From: Algoriphagus aquaeductus
Lineage (GTDB): Bacteria > Bacteroidota > Bacteroidia > Cytophagales > Cyclobacteriaceae
Reading direction: 5' to 3'
Assembly (NCBI RefSeq): GCF_003253485.1
Contig: NZ_QKTX01000002.1
Location: 186,001 to 250,000 of the forward strand
DNA length: 64,000 nucleotides
Shown here piece by piece: positions 53,613 to 62,971 of the stretch. The notes under the pieces are model-generated. The model was not told the DNA's origin, ran no database searches, and was given only the letters and a program-made list of their open reading frames with translations. The stretch's first letter is position 1. Every line of letters begins with the position of its first letter. Made by a program: the position numbers and the translations under genes.

Positions 53613-55216
53613 GAAGCTGTTCCCAATATCAGATCTGAGGCTTTTTCTCCAATCATGATCACGGCCGCATTCGTGTTTCCTGCCACAATTTTAGGCATGA
53701 TGGATGCATCGGCGACCCGCAGACCTTCTATTCCAATTACCTGAAGCTTGGAATTGACCACAGCATCAGGATCATTTCCCATCTTGCAGGTACCGACCGG
53801 ATGATAGATCGTTTCGACACGTTGCCGGATGTGATTGGCAAGTCCTACCTCGGATGAATCCAATGGACAGATCAATTCTTTTAAATGTGGTTTGAACCCC
53901 TCTTGAGAAAAAATCTCCAAGGCTTTTTTCGCACCTTGGATTAAGGCGATCAAATCCTCCTCTCTGGAAAGAAAATTAGGCTGAATGATAGGAGCTTCCA
54001 AACCTTGATTGGAACGGATGCCTACATACCCGATGCTTTTGGGCTTCAGCAAACTCGGCAAAATGGTAAATCCATCCACCCGGGGATACGTGTCCAGATT
54101 ATACATGTCTGTGTTGATATCATTTCCGGCTTGGATCGGAGAAAAATGCAGCTGAAAATCCACCGGTTGGTTGGGCTGGGTGGAGTAAAAAGCCACAGCT
54201 TCCAACGGACTGCAAGTCATCACCCCTTTATGGGTGAGCAGGTATTGAACCAGATTCTTTACCTGATTCCAGGGTTTGAGATGATGATTAAATCCTTCTT
54301 GGGTCTTGGAATGAGCGGAAACCGGGAAAAACAAATGGTCTTGAAGGTTTTTGCCCACTCCGGGAAGAGCTTTCACCAAGTCAATTCCGTGTTTTTTCAA
54401 CTCTTCCGGCTCTCCGATTCCGGAGAGCATCAGGAGTTGTGGAGAGTGAAATGCGCCCGCAGAGAGAATGACTTCTTGGGTTGCAATAACTGTTTGGCAG
54501 GAATTCTTACCGGTAAAAAATTCTACACCGATAGCCCGATCCCTTTGGATCAGAATTTTCTTTACGCTAGTGTGGGTTAAGACATGCAGGTTTTTTCTCG
54601 AAAGCGCAGGGTTTAGAAAGGCTTTTGCGCAGCTTTGTCTTGTTCCGTTTTTGATGGTAAACTGAAAAAATCCGGCTCCGTCTTGCCTTTCTCCATTGTA
54701 ATCGGGATTGGCGGGAATGCCTGATTGGGTACAGGCCTCGACAAAAGCACTTGCATAGGGAGTCCGAAAGCTTTTGGCAAATTCGACGTGGAGGGGTCCA
54801 GTTTTTCCGTGGTAGGAATCATTAAGGTCGGCATGGTTCTCTGACTTTTTGAAATAGGGCAAAACGGAATCATACCCCCAACCTTCATTTCCCCACTTTT
54901 CCCACTCATCAAAATCTGTCCGATTGCCTCGCACATAAGCCATCGCATTGGTAGAACTGGAGCCTCCCAAGGTCTTTCCCCTTGGAAGATAGAGACGTCG
55001 GTGATTCACAAACTCCTGCGGCTCGGTCCAAAATCCCCAATCTACTTCCGAACGATGAAGCTTACCGTATCCGGCAGGGACACCGATTTCACATTTTTTA
55101 TCCGGACCGCCTGCTTCCAATAGCAAAACGGAAAACTTCCCGCTCTCGCTTAGTCGGTTTGCAAGAACACATCCTGCCGAACCGGCGCCTACGATTATAA
55201 AGTCAAAAGAAGACAT
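53609..55216 (-). CDS. GMC-family oxidoreductase (choline/alcohol dehydrogenase-like)
   Basis: 535 aa. FAD-binding IIVGAGSAGCVLANRLSESG (about 7-26), GMC signature 1 PRGKTLGGSSSTNAMAYVRG (about 79-98), signature 2 GAFHSPQLLMLSGIG (about 252) and catalytic His in YHPVGTCKMG (about 472). These enzymes oxidise choline or other primary alcohols. No betaine aldehyde dehydrogenase is adjacent, so choline as substrate is uncertain. Confidence 0.92.
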   Translation of the reverse strand: MSSFDFIIVGAGSAGCVLANRLSESGKFSVLLLEAGGPDKKCEIGVPAGYGKLHRSEVDWGFWTEPQEFVNHRRLYLPRGKTLGGSSSTNAMAYVRGNRTDFDEWEKWGNEGWGYDSVLPYFKKSENHADLNDSYHGKTGPLHVEFAKSFRTPYASAFVEACTQSGIPANPDYNGERQDGAGFFQFTIKNGTRQSCAKAFLNPALSRKNLHVLTHTSVKKILIQRDRAIGVEFFTGKNSCQTVIATQEVILSAGAFHSPQLLMLSGIGEPEELKKHGIDLVKALPGVGKNLQDHLFFPVSAHSKTQEGFNHHLKPWNQVKNLVQYLLTHKGVMTCSPLEAVAFYSTQPNQPVDFQLHFSPIQAGNDINTDMYNLDTYPRVDGFTILPSLLKPKSIGYVGIRSNQGLEAPIIQPNFLSREEDLIALIQGAKKALEIFSQEGFKPHLKELICPLDSSEVGLANHIRQRVETIYHPVGTCKMGNDPDAVVNSKLQVIGIEGLRVADASIMPKIVAGNTNAAVIMIGEKASDLILGTAS

Positions 55217-55289
55217 GGGCTGGGGTTTTGGGGATAATTTTAAAAAGGTAAAAAGAAAAAATACCCTATGAAAAGCTTCGAAAACAAAA

Positions 55290-55310
55290 CAGCCCCAAAT
55301 TTTGGGGCTG
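55290..55310 (-). terminator. Terminator downstream of the phosphorylase-like gene
   Basis: CAGCCCC (55290-55296) pairs with GGGGCTG (55304-55310), with AAATTTT extending the stem; on the minus strand it is followed by TTTTGTTTT. The remainder of the 311-bp gap (55217-55527) contains no ORF; about 55420-55470 has a GC-rich stretch with TGTGCTGAGCACCTTG that resembles interspersed REP-like sequence. Confidence 0.7.
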
Positions 55311-55527
55311 CTGTTTAAGTTGATTTTATCCCTGATTATTTTTTTGGGTTATACGGAACTTTGCCGGTAGCTCATCTTAACTATTTGAAGATCAAGATTA
55401 CGACAAGTTTTTGTGCATCTTCAGCCGCCTGTGCTGAGCACCTTGCCGAGAAGAGTCGGGAAGTTCGAAGCATCCGACCCACTATCACAGAGTAATTCCT
55501 CGACTGGCAAAAAAGCGTATCACCAAA

Positions 55528-57183
55528 TTATTTATACATCAGTTGGTAGTACTCGCTTGCCATCCGATTGCTTTCAAATTCATATCGGACATCGTGCATT
55601 CCGGCCTGGACTATATCTCTCCATTTTCTTTTGTTGCTGTAGTAAAGCGGCAAAATTTCTCCTTTTAGGATTTCATACAAATGGCGAAGATCATGCTCGT
55701 CTTGGTCTTGAATGCTGAGATGATGATAGTCTGCCTGAGGGACAATGAAGCAATTTTCACCATGTCGGGCAAACTCGCAAATCCAACCGTCAAAAGTGCT
55801 GAAATTGACAGATCCGTTCATGGAAGCAGTCATGCCTGAGGTACCCGAAGCTTCCCTGGGTACTCTTGGATTGTTGAGCCATACATCGGAGGCTTGTTTC
55901 AGCCGCTTGCTAAGGGTCAGTTCATATCCTACACAAACAGCCACATTTTTAAAGCGCTTGCTTAGGTGAACCAGAGAATTGAATACTGAAATCGCTCCAT
56001 AATCCATCGGATAAGGTTTACCTGCCCAAATGATCTGAATCGGGTGCTGCGAATCGGACAGCAAGGCTTCGAATTTTTCCAAATCTTGGGCAATCAGGTC
56101 TGGACGCTTATAGGCTGCAAACCGTCTTGCCCAGACAATAGTCAACACATCCGGATCAAAGATTTTTCCAGTTTGGTCAGCCACAATTTCAAAGGCTCTT
56201 TTTTTCAGATAGCGCTTTCGGTCGTCAAAGCCCTCATTGTCGGCTTCCTCCATGAATCGATAAAGCTGCTTATCCGCCCAATACTTCCAATTTTGCGCGT
56301 TGGTGATGGATTGAATTTCCGGAATATCAGGATAGCCTTCCCACATTTTCCGGCTTACTTCCCCATGAAGTTTGCTCACCCCATTGGACTCTTTGGCAAA
56401 CCGAAGGGCAGCCAAGCTATGGTTAAATAAATTTCCCTCCATCCCGGTCAACTGTTTGATCTCGGAAATGCTGTACCCGTAAAAATAACTCATCTTATCA
56501 CAGAGGTAGAAATCATGTTTCTCATTACCTGCTTCCTCCGGAGTATGTGTGGTGAAAACCAGTCGTTTTTTAACCTCCTCTTTACTGCCAAATTTCTTCA
56601 TCAGGTAAAACACACTGCTTACCGCATGGGCTTCATTGAGGTGGTAGACCTCGGGGTTAAAGTTGAGCTCATCGATCAATTTGGCCCCACCCAATCCTAA
56701 AATCATCATTTGGGCGATTTTGGCGGCCGTATCAGAGTCATAGAGCTTGTGGGTGATCGTTTGACTGAGGTAGTCATTTTCGGGCAAATCCGTGCTCAGC
56801 AAAAACAAAGGAGCAGATTTGAAGGTATCCGGCGGCAAATACCATGCTTTGACCCATACCGGCTGATTGTGGACGGGAACGGTAAATTTGATTCCGGTAT
56901 CTACCAAAAAGCTGTAGGTTTTTTCATACCATTCAGGCTTGAGGGTTTGGTCCTGATTTCGGCCTTGATCATAATAGCCATATTTCCAGAGTATCCCGAT
57001 GCCGATGAGGTTTTGCTTCAACTCATAGGCACTCCGCAAATGAGATCCGGAGAGGAATCCCAATCCTCCACTGTAGATTTTCAGCGGTTGGTGTATGGCA
57101 AATTCCATAGAGAAATAAGCGACCGATTTGGCGTATTCCGGCGCTGGTTCATAAGGGACTTTATAGTTTCTGAAGTCAGTCAT
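55528..57183 (-). CDS. Alpha-glucan phosphorylase-like protein lacking the PLP lysine
   Basis: 551 aa, short GT35-type protein. VAYFSMEFAIHQPLKIYSGG (about 21-40) and GFLSGSHLRSA match the N-terminal part; TTHTPEEAGNEKHDF, ARRFAAYKRPDLI (about 348) and NNPRVPREASGTSGM (about 437-451) match the catalytic domain. In true phosphorylases a Lys follows (GNMK or SGMK) and carries pyridoxal phosphate. Here residue 452 is Thr, encoded by ACT (plus 55828-55830), giving SGMTASMNG. It may therefore use another mechanism or have lost phosphorolysis. Single gene with its own terminator. Confidence 0.85.
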   Translation of the reverse strand: MTDFRNYKVPYEPAPEYAKSVAYFSMEFAIHQPLKIYSGGLGFLSGSHLRSAYELKQNLIGIGILWKYGYYDQGRNQDQTLKPEWYEKTYSFLVDTGIKFTVPVHNQPVWVKAWYLPPDTFKSAPLFLLSTDLPENDYLSQTITHKLYDSDTAAKIAQMMILGLGGAKLIDELNFNPEVYHLNEAHAVSSVFYLMKKFGSKEEVKKRLVFTTHTPEEAGNEKHDFYLCDKMSYFYGYSISEIKQLTGMEGNLFNHSLAALRFAKESNGVSKLHGEVSRKMWEGYPDIPEIQSITNAQNWKYWADKQLYRFMEEADNEGFDDRKRYLKKRAFEIVADQTGKIFDPDVLTIVWARRFAAYKRPDLIAQDLEKFEALLSDSQHPIQIIWAGKPYPMDYGAISVFNSLVHLSKRFKNVAVCVGYELTLSKRLKQASDVWLNNPRVPREASGTSGMTASMNGSVNFSTFDGWICEFARHGENCFIVPQADYHHLSIQDQDEHDLRHLYEILKGEILPLYYSNKRKWRDIVQAGMHDVRYEFESNRMASEYYQLMYK

Positions 57184-57259
57184 AGTTCAAAAGTTTGGAG
57201 GCAAAAGTTAAGGGAATCCTTGGAGTGAAAGGACTTTTTCTTCGTGGAATTGGAAAAAT

Positions 57260-57631
57260 TTAATTTTTTCCAGCCAAGAAAAATACCCCATAAATCAGGT
57301 AAGAACCGACAAAAGCTGCGGGCATCACGATGACTAAACCAATCATCAACTCAAAAGGAAATAGGTTGTGCGAGCTCGGGTCTAGGGTCATGTCAAATAG
57401 AATCCGCGAAAGCATTCCCAACATCACTCCAAAAGTGACCCGAAGTGCGTTTTGAGCGGGTTCTTTCTTTCGCAGTAATCCGGCAATTAAAACCGCGATA
57501 AACGCTCCGGGAGCCTTGATGTAAAATACGGATTCGTACAGCGCTTTTTCTTCCGAAAAATCCGCCGTCCAATAGCCTATGGCACCTACGATGAATCCCA
57601 GGATGAGGATTATCCAATTGATATGTTTCAT
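57260..57631 (-). CDS. Small integral membrane protein, unknown
   Basis: 123 aa with four hydrophobic segments: WIILILGFIVGAIGYW (about 6-21), GAFIAVLIAGLL (about 42-53), VTFGVMLGMLSRILF (about 65-79), and LMIGLVIVMPAAFVGSYLIY (about 95-114). No catalytic motif or charged channel signature is seen and I do not recognise a family. It is followed by the phosphorylase-like gene 76 bp downstream; possible co-transcription. Confidence 0.7.
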   Translation of the reverse strand: MKHINWIILILGFIVGAIGYWTADFSEEKALYESVFYIKAPGAFIAVLIAGLLRKKEPAQNALRVTFGVMLGMLSRILFDMTLDPSSHNLFPFELMIGLVIVMPAAFVGSYLIYGVFFLAGKN

Positions 57632-57641
57632 ATTGACGTGA

Positions 57642-57692
57642 TAAAAAAGACTTGGATATCAAAAAGCCTAAACTTTCCGATAAATCCAAGTC
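57642..57692 (-). terminator. Terminator of the carboxylesterase gene
   Basis: On the minus strand GACTTGGAT pairs with ATCCAAGTC (plus 57649-57657 and 57684-57692) over a 26-base loop, then TTTTTTATC. The long loop lowers certainty. Confidence 0.6.
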
Positions 57693-57715
57693 TTTGTGCT
57701 CAAGTCTACCAAGTG

Positions 57716-59380
57716 TTAAGCCTGGGGCAAGGCAGCTCTTGCGGCTCGATCCGGATCATTTTTTACTTCACAGGAATCATTGAGGATCATAGTCTCACCT
57801 TTTTCTGCCGTGAATTTGGGCCAGTTCGGTAAAGTTCCTGCGTTGGGATTTCCTGTTTTCATAAAAGCCAAAAGCGAAGCTGACATTTTCTCAGAGAGTA
57901 ATCTGGGTCGTTTGCCTCCACCAGTGTGAGTGTACATCCGATCCGTATTGTCATACCAAAAACAAATATCGATGCAGTGGAATGCTCTCATCCGGCCGTT
58001 ATACAGATTGGGTTCCCAGCCAAACCAAGCCATATATACGGGCGCATTTTGTTTGGCTTTGGCATTGCCGCAGGCGACTGCATTTGCCCGATTGGAAGCG
58101 GCGAGGGTCATGATTTCGGCTGGTTTTTTCCCTGGGAAATTGACCGCATAAGCCTGATAGACTTCACCTGCTTTGTCTCCAAACCGCTGTTTCATGGCTT
58201 CGATAATTTCCCCTTCTCCGGCATTGTCCAATTGTGGATTGGTACGGGTCGCACCCCATTCGTGAAAAGTCGTGCAGATCATCAGCGGCATATCGGCGGT
58301 GTGATCATTGGGATTGGAGAAAAACTCTCCTTTGGGCACATGGACTCCATCTGCGACCGGGCCGAAACCTCCTCGGAATCCCGGTTGTGGATTTTCTTTT
58401 CGCATTCGGTCCAGCGCTTTGTTGGCTATATCGAGGTATTCTCTCCAGGGAATATCCTGAAGTTTGTCGACCTCGCTGGGATTCAGCCCTGCAGTCTCGA
58501 GGACATATTGACCTAGTTTTCTACTGTATTCCTGATCATTCGCCCGCAGCATGCTTCCACTGAGGGCTACTCCTTTGTGGACAATACCTTTGGCTGCCGG
58601 CATGGACATGGTGCAGGTGACTTTGGCTCCCCCACCTGATTGACCCATGATGGTGACATTACCCGGATCTCCGCCGAAATTGGCGATATTATCCCTTACC
58701 CATTCCAGAGAGGCAATGATGTCCAGTTGGCTGACGTTTCCGGAGGATGCATACTTTGCCCCTCCTACTCCTGAGAGGTCTGTAAATCCGATCGGTCCAA
58801 GGCGGTGGTTGATGGAGACAAAAACCACATCCTTCCTTTTGGCAAAATTTTCGCCGTGGTAGCCATCCTGCTCGATTCCGTTCCCATTTGTAAATCCTCC
58901 TCCGTGCAGCCACACGAGCACCGGACGCTTTTTGCCATCGGCTATTGCATTGGTCCACACATTAAGTTTCAGGCAATCTTCAGAGACATCGTCGTAGTTC
59001 CAATGGTCTGCGAATGAATAATGAACTGCCGCATATCGGCGATCCATGATCTGTGGAGCGGTATTTCCCCACCAAATAGTGTCTTTTATACCTTCCCATT
59101 TTTCAGGTTTTTGAGGAGGCATAAATCGGTTTTTGCCGGCAGTGTCAGCGCCATAGGGCACACCCAGAAAAGTATAGACTCCGTTGAGCTGATAGCCACG
59201 GATCTTTCCATAGACCGTATTTGCTATCGCAATATCGTCTCCGATATGGAGAATCTGATCGTCATCTGCTTCGGGTTTTGGGCTTGACTTGGAGTGCGCA
59301 TTTCCTGTAAAAGGAACCGCTGCCAACCCGGCAGTTCCCAGTCCGATTTTTTGTAAAAAATCGCGTCGGTTATTTTTCAT
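57716..59380 (-). CDS. Tat-exported type-B carboxylesterase
   Basis: 554 aa alpha/beta-hydrolase. The N-terminus has a twin-arginine signal NNRRDFLQKIGLGTAGLAAV. LVWLHGGGFTNGNG forms the oxyanion hole (about 155), the nucleophile is in VTIMGQSGGGAKVT (about 245), and the C-terminal His is probably in FHCIDICFWYDNTD. The nucleophile elbow reads GQSGG instead of the usual GESAG. It probably hydrolyses carboxylic esters in the periplasm. Monocistronic; an inverted repeat lies just upstream. Confidence 0.9.
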   Translation of the reverse strand: MKNNRRDFLQKIGLGTAGLAAVPFTGNAHSKSSPKPEADDDQILHIGDDIAIANTVYGKIRGYQLNGVYTFLGVPYGADTAGKNRFMPPQKPEKWEGIKDTIWWGNTAPQIMDRRYAAVHYSFADHWNYDDVSEDCLKLNVWTNAIADGKKRPVLVWLHGGGFTNGNGIEQDGYHGENFAKRKDVVFVSINHRLGPIGFTDLSGVGGAKYASSGNVSQLDIIASLEWVRDNIANFGGDPGNVTIMGQSGGGAKVTCTMSMPAAKGIVHKGVALSGSMLRANDQEYSRKLGQYVLETAGLNPSEVDKLQDIPWREYLDIANKALDRMRKENPQPGFRGGFGPVADGVHVPKGEFFSNPNDHTADMPLMICTTFHEWGATRTNPQLDNAGEGEIIEAMKQRFGDKAGEVYQAYAVNFPGKKPAEIMTLAASNRANAVACGNAKAKQNAPVYMAWFGWEPNLYNGRMRAFHCIDICFWYDNTDRMYTHTGGGKRPRLLSEKMSASLLAFMKTGNPNAGTLPNWPKFTAEKGETMILNDSCEVKNDPDRAARAALPQA

Positions 59381-59399
59381 GGTTTGAAAGGGTTTAGTG

Positions 59400-59423
59400 T
59401 CAACTTCTATTGTCTCAAGTTGA
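59400..59423. promoter_or_regulatory. Inverted repeat upstream of carboxylesterase
   Basis: TCAACTT (59400-59406) and AAGTTGA (59417-59423) separated by ten bases, 20-43 bp upstream of the start codon. The spacing fits an operator for a dimeric regulator; no regulator is adjacent. Confidence 0.35.
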
Positions 59424-59499
59424 GAATATAGAATGAAAAATCCTACCCGTTAACATTGATTTTTAAAGGGTTAAAACCAGAAATGGGACGTTGAGCCTA

Positions 59500-62400
59500 T
59501 TAATAAGGAAGGATAATGGTGAATTTGGTGCCTTTTCCTACTTCAGACTCAATCATCAACTCGCCGCCGTGAGCTAGGATGATATCGTAGCTTAAAGACA
59601 ATCCAAGTCCGGTTCCTTCTCCTGCCGGCTTGGTCGTGAAGAAGGGTTGAAGGATTTTGTCTTTGATTGATTCTGGAATTCCTTGGCCATTGTCCTGAAT
59701 CGAGATCGTAATTTTTTGATTTTCTTGTCGTGTTTGGACGATCACTTCAGGTTTAAATTCACTGTCACCCTGCGCTTTTCGAAGGGTTGACTTTTCCCTC
59801 ACGGCATAGAAGGCATTGTTGATCATATTCAGGATAACTCGCCCGAGGTCCTGAGAGACCACGTTGATTTTGGGAAGATTGGCGTCAAAATCCGTCTTGA
59901 AGTCAGCCGTAAAGCTTTTGTCCTTTGCCCGCAACCCATGGAAGCTAAGACGCAGGCATTCATCTGCGAGTGCGTTGATGTCCGTTTCCTCTTTTTCAGT
60001 AGAGCTTTTGCGACTATGAGCCAGCATACCTCTGACAATGGAGCCTGCCCGCTTGCCATGATGATAGATTTTGTTGAGGTTTTCTTTTATGTCTGAAGCC
60101 AGCGCTTTTACTTCTTCCAGATCGCCTTTTTCGATTTCCTCATTCATCTCATCAATCAGCTCCACACTGAGTTCGGAGAAGTTATTCACAAAATTCAGGG
60201 GGTTCTGAATCTCATGGGCAATGCCGGCGGTGAGCTCTCCAAGCGAGGCCATCTTTTCAGATTGGATGAGTTGGGCTTGGGTAGCTTTAAGGTCGGCGAT
60301 GGATTTTTCCAGTTCGGTAGTTCGTTCAGCCACTCGTTCTTCCAACAGGCGGTTTTCGGCTTTAAGCTTTCTGGAACGCCATTTTACAATACCGGTAATC
60401 GCAGCACCGATGAGCAAGGCATAGATCAGGTACGCCCACCAAGTGGCATACCAAGGCGCCAAAACCACAAAGGAGTACACCGCTTCCTCACTGATTCTTC
60501 CCGTGTGGGCCAAGGCTCGTACATGGAAGGTGTAAGTGCCGGGTGAGAGATTGGTGTATTCCTTGAAGGGGTTGTCATTCCAATCCACCCAATCGGAATC
60601 AAATCCTTCCAGATAGGTTTGGTATTTGGTTTTCTTTTCGTCTTCGAAGTAGGGCGCTGCAAACTCAAAGCGATAGGAATTCTCTTTTCGCTCTACAGCA
60701 GGCACATCCTGTTTTCTACCGTAAAAGGGCAAGGGAATGGTATCTGTTTTGGTTTCGATACGCCGGATTAGGGTGAAAAATTGCTTATCGGTCTGATTGT
60801 CCTTTTTAGGGTCGTAGCGGATTAGACCTTTAGGATTACCAAACCACATGATGCTATCCTCATCAATAAAATCCACATAGGATAAATAGGGTGCAATGGA
60901 ATTTGGTGTTTCATCCTTGGCATAGGTACCATCCTCCTGTCGCTTAAGAATATACTTTTTGCCATTTTTGGACTCCATCCATATGATTCCACTTTGATGT
61001 TGTGTCAAATCTATCATTTCACCTTGAAGTAATTGAAACTCTTCAGCGGGTACAAATTCACCCTCCTTATTGGAATATTTTTTCCATCCTTCCTTTGAAG
61101 AAGAATAAAAATCTCCATTAATCAGAGACCATGAACCATTTATGTCAATCTCTTGGACTTTAATGATGCTTTTATCTAATTCTCCATGGGCAAAGTCTGT
61201 CTTACTTGGATCTATTCGAAAAACACCGTTAAGGCTTGTTACAAAGACATTTCCTTCTTTATCCTCTGTTAAATAACCCCCCACACTACCTATTCCCGGT
61301 ACTTTCCCCTCATATTCCCAAGTGGGTTCTTTGGTTAGACTCCTCCGATAAAGCAAAAGACCTGTACCTGTTCCGACATAAAGTAGATTTGGTGATTTTT
61401 TTGGAATCAGAAAACTATATGCAATACCAGAATTTTCTGGAAAATCCAGAAGGACAGGGCTCCCCTTCTGAAGTAGTTTGGCAGTATTAGCTGCTATCAA
61501 TAAGTTTTCCCCGTCATATTTTAAATCGAAAATTTGCCCTGTGTTGAAATTGGAATGAGTTTTAAAAGATTTCGAGACAGAGTCAAATTTCACCAAGCCA
61601 TTATTCGTGCCTAAAAAGAAGTCATTTCCCTTTTTTTGTATGGATCTAACCGTTGAATTGATCCCATGTTCCTTGCCAAAAGTCTGAACAGGAGAATTAA
61701 TTGCTACACGAGCGATACCGTCATCAGTAGTTACCCATAATCCACCTCCAAGGTCTTGGTAGGTACTGGTGATAAAATCAGAGGGCAACCCCTGACTGGA
61801 GTCAATTTTTTTAAGAATTTCGCCCTGAGGATTCATAATTATTACTCCTCCATCGATGACAGAAAGAACATAGTTCCCGTTGTAAACAGAGGCTCTATAC
61901 AATTGAGATCCTTTTTGGACCAACCCATCGACCTGAGTTGGAAACCTTTTTAATCCATCTTCTCTAAGGAGATAGAATCCCGTATTAAACATTCCGATCA
62001 GGAATTCCTCACGCTTATTTTCAATGAAAGGTAACATGATGCTGATTTGATCCTGACTTAAAATCTCTGTGCCTGGAACCAATTTCATCTCTTCACCAAT
62101 CAACTGATATAGGCCTTTTTCTTTTTGGGAAACATAGTAATCCTCTCCCATTAAGAAAGCCAGGGTAAATGACTTTTCTGCGGGCCAGGATTTGAGTGAT
62201 TTCAGTGAAAAATTCTTCTCTAGCTCCAAGCGGATTACGTGAAAATTGGTCTGAATGAAAATGGAATTATTCAGAAAATGGATTGTCCAAATCTGGAAAT
62301 TTTCCTGAAGTTCTTCAGGAATCAAATTCAGAAGGGAAATGGCTTGAGTTTCTCCATTGGAATCAACCTCCAAATATCCAAAATCCCTACCCCCATAGTA

Positions 62401-62709
62401 AATACGGCCAGTAGGATCTTTCGCCAGAATTCGAATAGGGTTTTGAATTACTGTGCGCCAAGTGACACCATCGTATTCCAAGAGTTCACCTCCAGAACCT
62501 AAATACATCAGCCCTTCATCACCTTGGATTGCAGTCCAAAAAGTTGAGGAAAAAGACCCCATCTCCTCAGGAGAAAAAATGGTAGTAGGCAGCCTCCCAA
62601 TCTCATCAAAAACAGATTGCCCCTCTGATATTTTTGGAATCAGAAGCAAAAATCCGAGTGAAAACAAAAATCCAAGCGTGCCGAAAACTGATCGATTTCC
62701 AAAGGTCAT
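59500..62709 (-). CDS. Two-component regulator propeller sensor histidine kinase
   Basis: 1069 aa. A signal peptide (FGTLGFLFSLGFLLLIP) precedes a large periplasmic region (about 40-650) of Reg_prop repeats such as LGGGLWVTTDDGIARVAINS and FFLGTNNGLVKFD. A Y_Y_Y domain (about 690-760) holds YTNLSPGTYTFHVRALAH. One membrane helix (WWAYLIYALLIGAAITGIV) and a coiled coil follow. HisKA has phospho-His in TAGIAHEIQNPLNFVNNFSE; HATPase motifs are NMINNAFYAV, DNGQGIP and GEGTGLGLSLSYDI. Unlike hybrid HTCS proteins it has no receiver or AraC domain. It resembles carbohydrate sensors. The ATPase loop contains a REP-like insertion. Confidence 0.92.
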   Translation of the reverse strand: MTFGNRSVFGTLGFLFSLGFLLLIPKISEGQSVFDEIGRLPTTIFSPEEMGSFSSTFWTAIQGDEGLMYLGSGGELLEYDGVTWRTVIQNPIRILAKDPTGRIYYGGRDFGYLEVDSNGETQAISLLNLIPEELQENFQIWTIHFLNNSIFIQTNFHVIRLELEKNFSLKSLKSWPAEKSFTLAFLMGEDYYVSQKEKGLYQLIGEEMKLVPGTEILSQDQISIMLPFIENKREEFLIGMFNTGFYLLREDGLKRFPTQVDGLVQKGSQLYRASVYNGNYVLSVIDGGVIIMNPQGEILKKIDSSQGLPSDFITSTYQDLGGGLWVTTDDGIARVAINSPVQTFGKEHGINSTVRSIQKKGNDFFLGTNNGLVKFDSVSKSFKTHSNFNTGQIFDLKYDGENLLIAANTAKLLQKGSPVLLDFPENSGIAYSFLIPKKSPNLLYVGTGTGLLLYRRSLTKEPTWEYEGKVPGIGSVGGYLTEDKEGNVFVTSLNGVFRIDPSKTDFAHGELDKSIIKVQEIDINGSWSLINGDFYSSSKEGWKKYSNKEGEFVPAEEFQLLQGEMIDLTQHQSGIIWMESKNGKKYILKRQEDGTYAKDETPNSIAPYLSYVDFIDEDSIMWFGNPKGLIRYDPKKDNQTDKQFFTLIRRIETKTDTIPLPFYGRKQDVPAVERKENSYRFEFAAPYFEDEKKTKYQTYLEGFDSDWVDWNDNPFKEYTNLSPGTYTFHVRALAHTGRISEEAVYSFVVLAPWYATWWAYLIYALLIGAAITGIVKWRSRKLKAENRLLEERVAERTTELEKSIADLKATQAQLIQSEKMASLGELTAGIAHEIQNPLNFVNNFSELSVELIDEMNEEIEKGDLEEVKALASDIKENLNKIYHHGKRAGSIVRGMLAHSRKSSTEKEETDINALADECLRLSFHGLRAKDKSFTADFKTDFDANLPKINVVSQDLGRVILNMINNAFYAVREKSTLRKAQGDSEFKPEVIVQTRQENQKITISIQDNGQGIPESIKDKILQPFFTTKPAGEGTGLGLSLSYDIILAHGGELMIESEVGKGTKFTIILPY
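59762..59788. repeat. REP-like sequence within kinase coding region
   Basis: The coding strand reads CCTTCGAAAAGCGCAGGGTG then ACAG and is translated STLRKAQGDS, in the loop between FYAVREK and the EVIVQTRQEN strand of the HATPase domain. The DNA word resembles the CTTCGACAAGCTCAGGGTGA type of interspersed repeat common in this phylum. It is in frame and the gene remains open. Confidence 0.55.
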
Positions 62710-62971
62710 AAGGATAGATTGGGATAAATGAAGCGGTAGCTTTTGTGGTTTTCAGAAAAATTGCTTTGCATGTACATTATAGTTATTGTAAAAAAAGCGA
62801 AAAGCTGTCTCAGGTTTGGGTTAGCTAAACACCTATTTCCCAGTAAAATATTGTAAAAAAGTTATTTGACCAAATAAATTTTGGTTTGTCCTATTGGTAT
62901 AAAAGCAAAGCGATAGACTTCCATTTTTTCCTAACTTCCCACTCTCTCAGAATGACCCAAAGATTTCACTT

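Noticed and set aside
54005..54580. 191-codon plus-strand frame inside the GMC oxidoreductase gene
   Set aside because: Antisense shadow of a strongly conserved enzyme; no domain.
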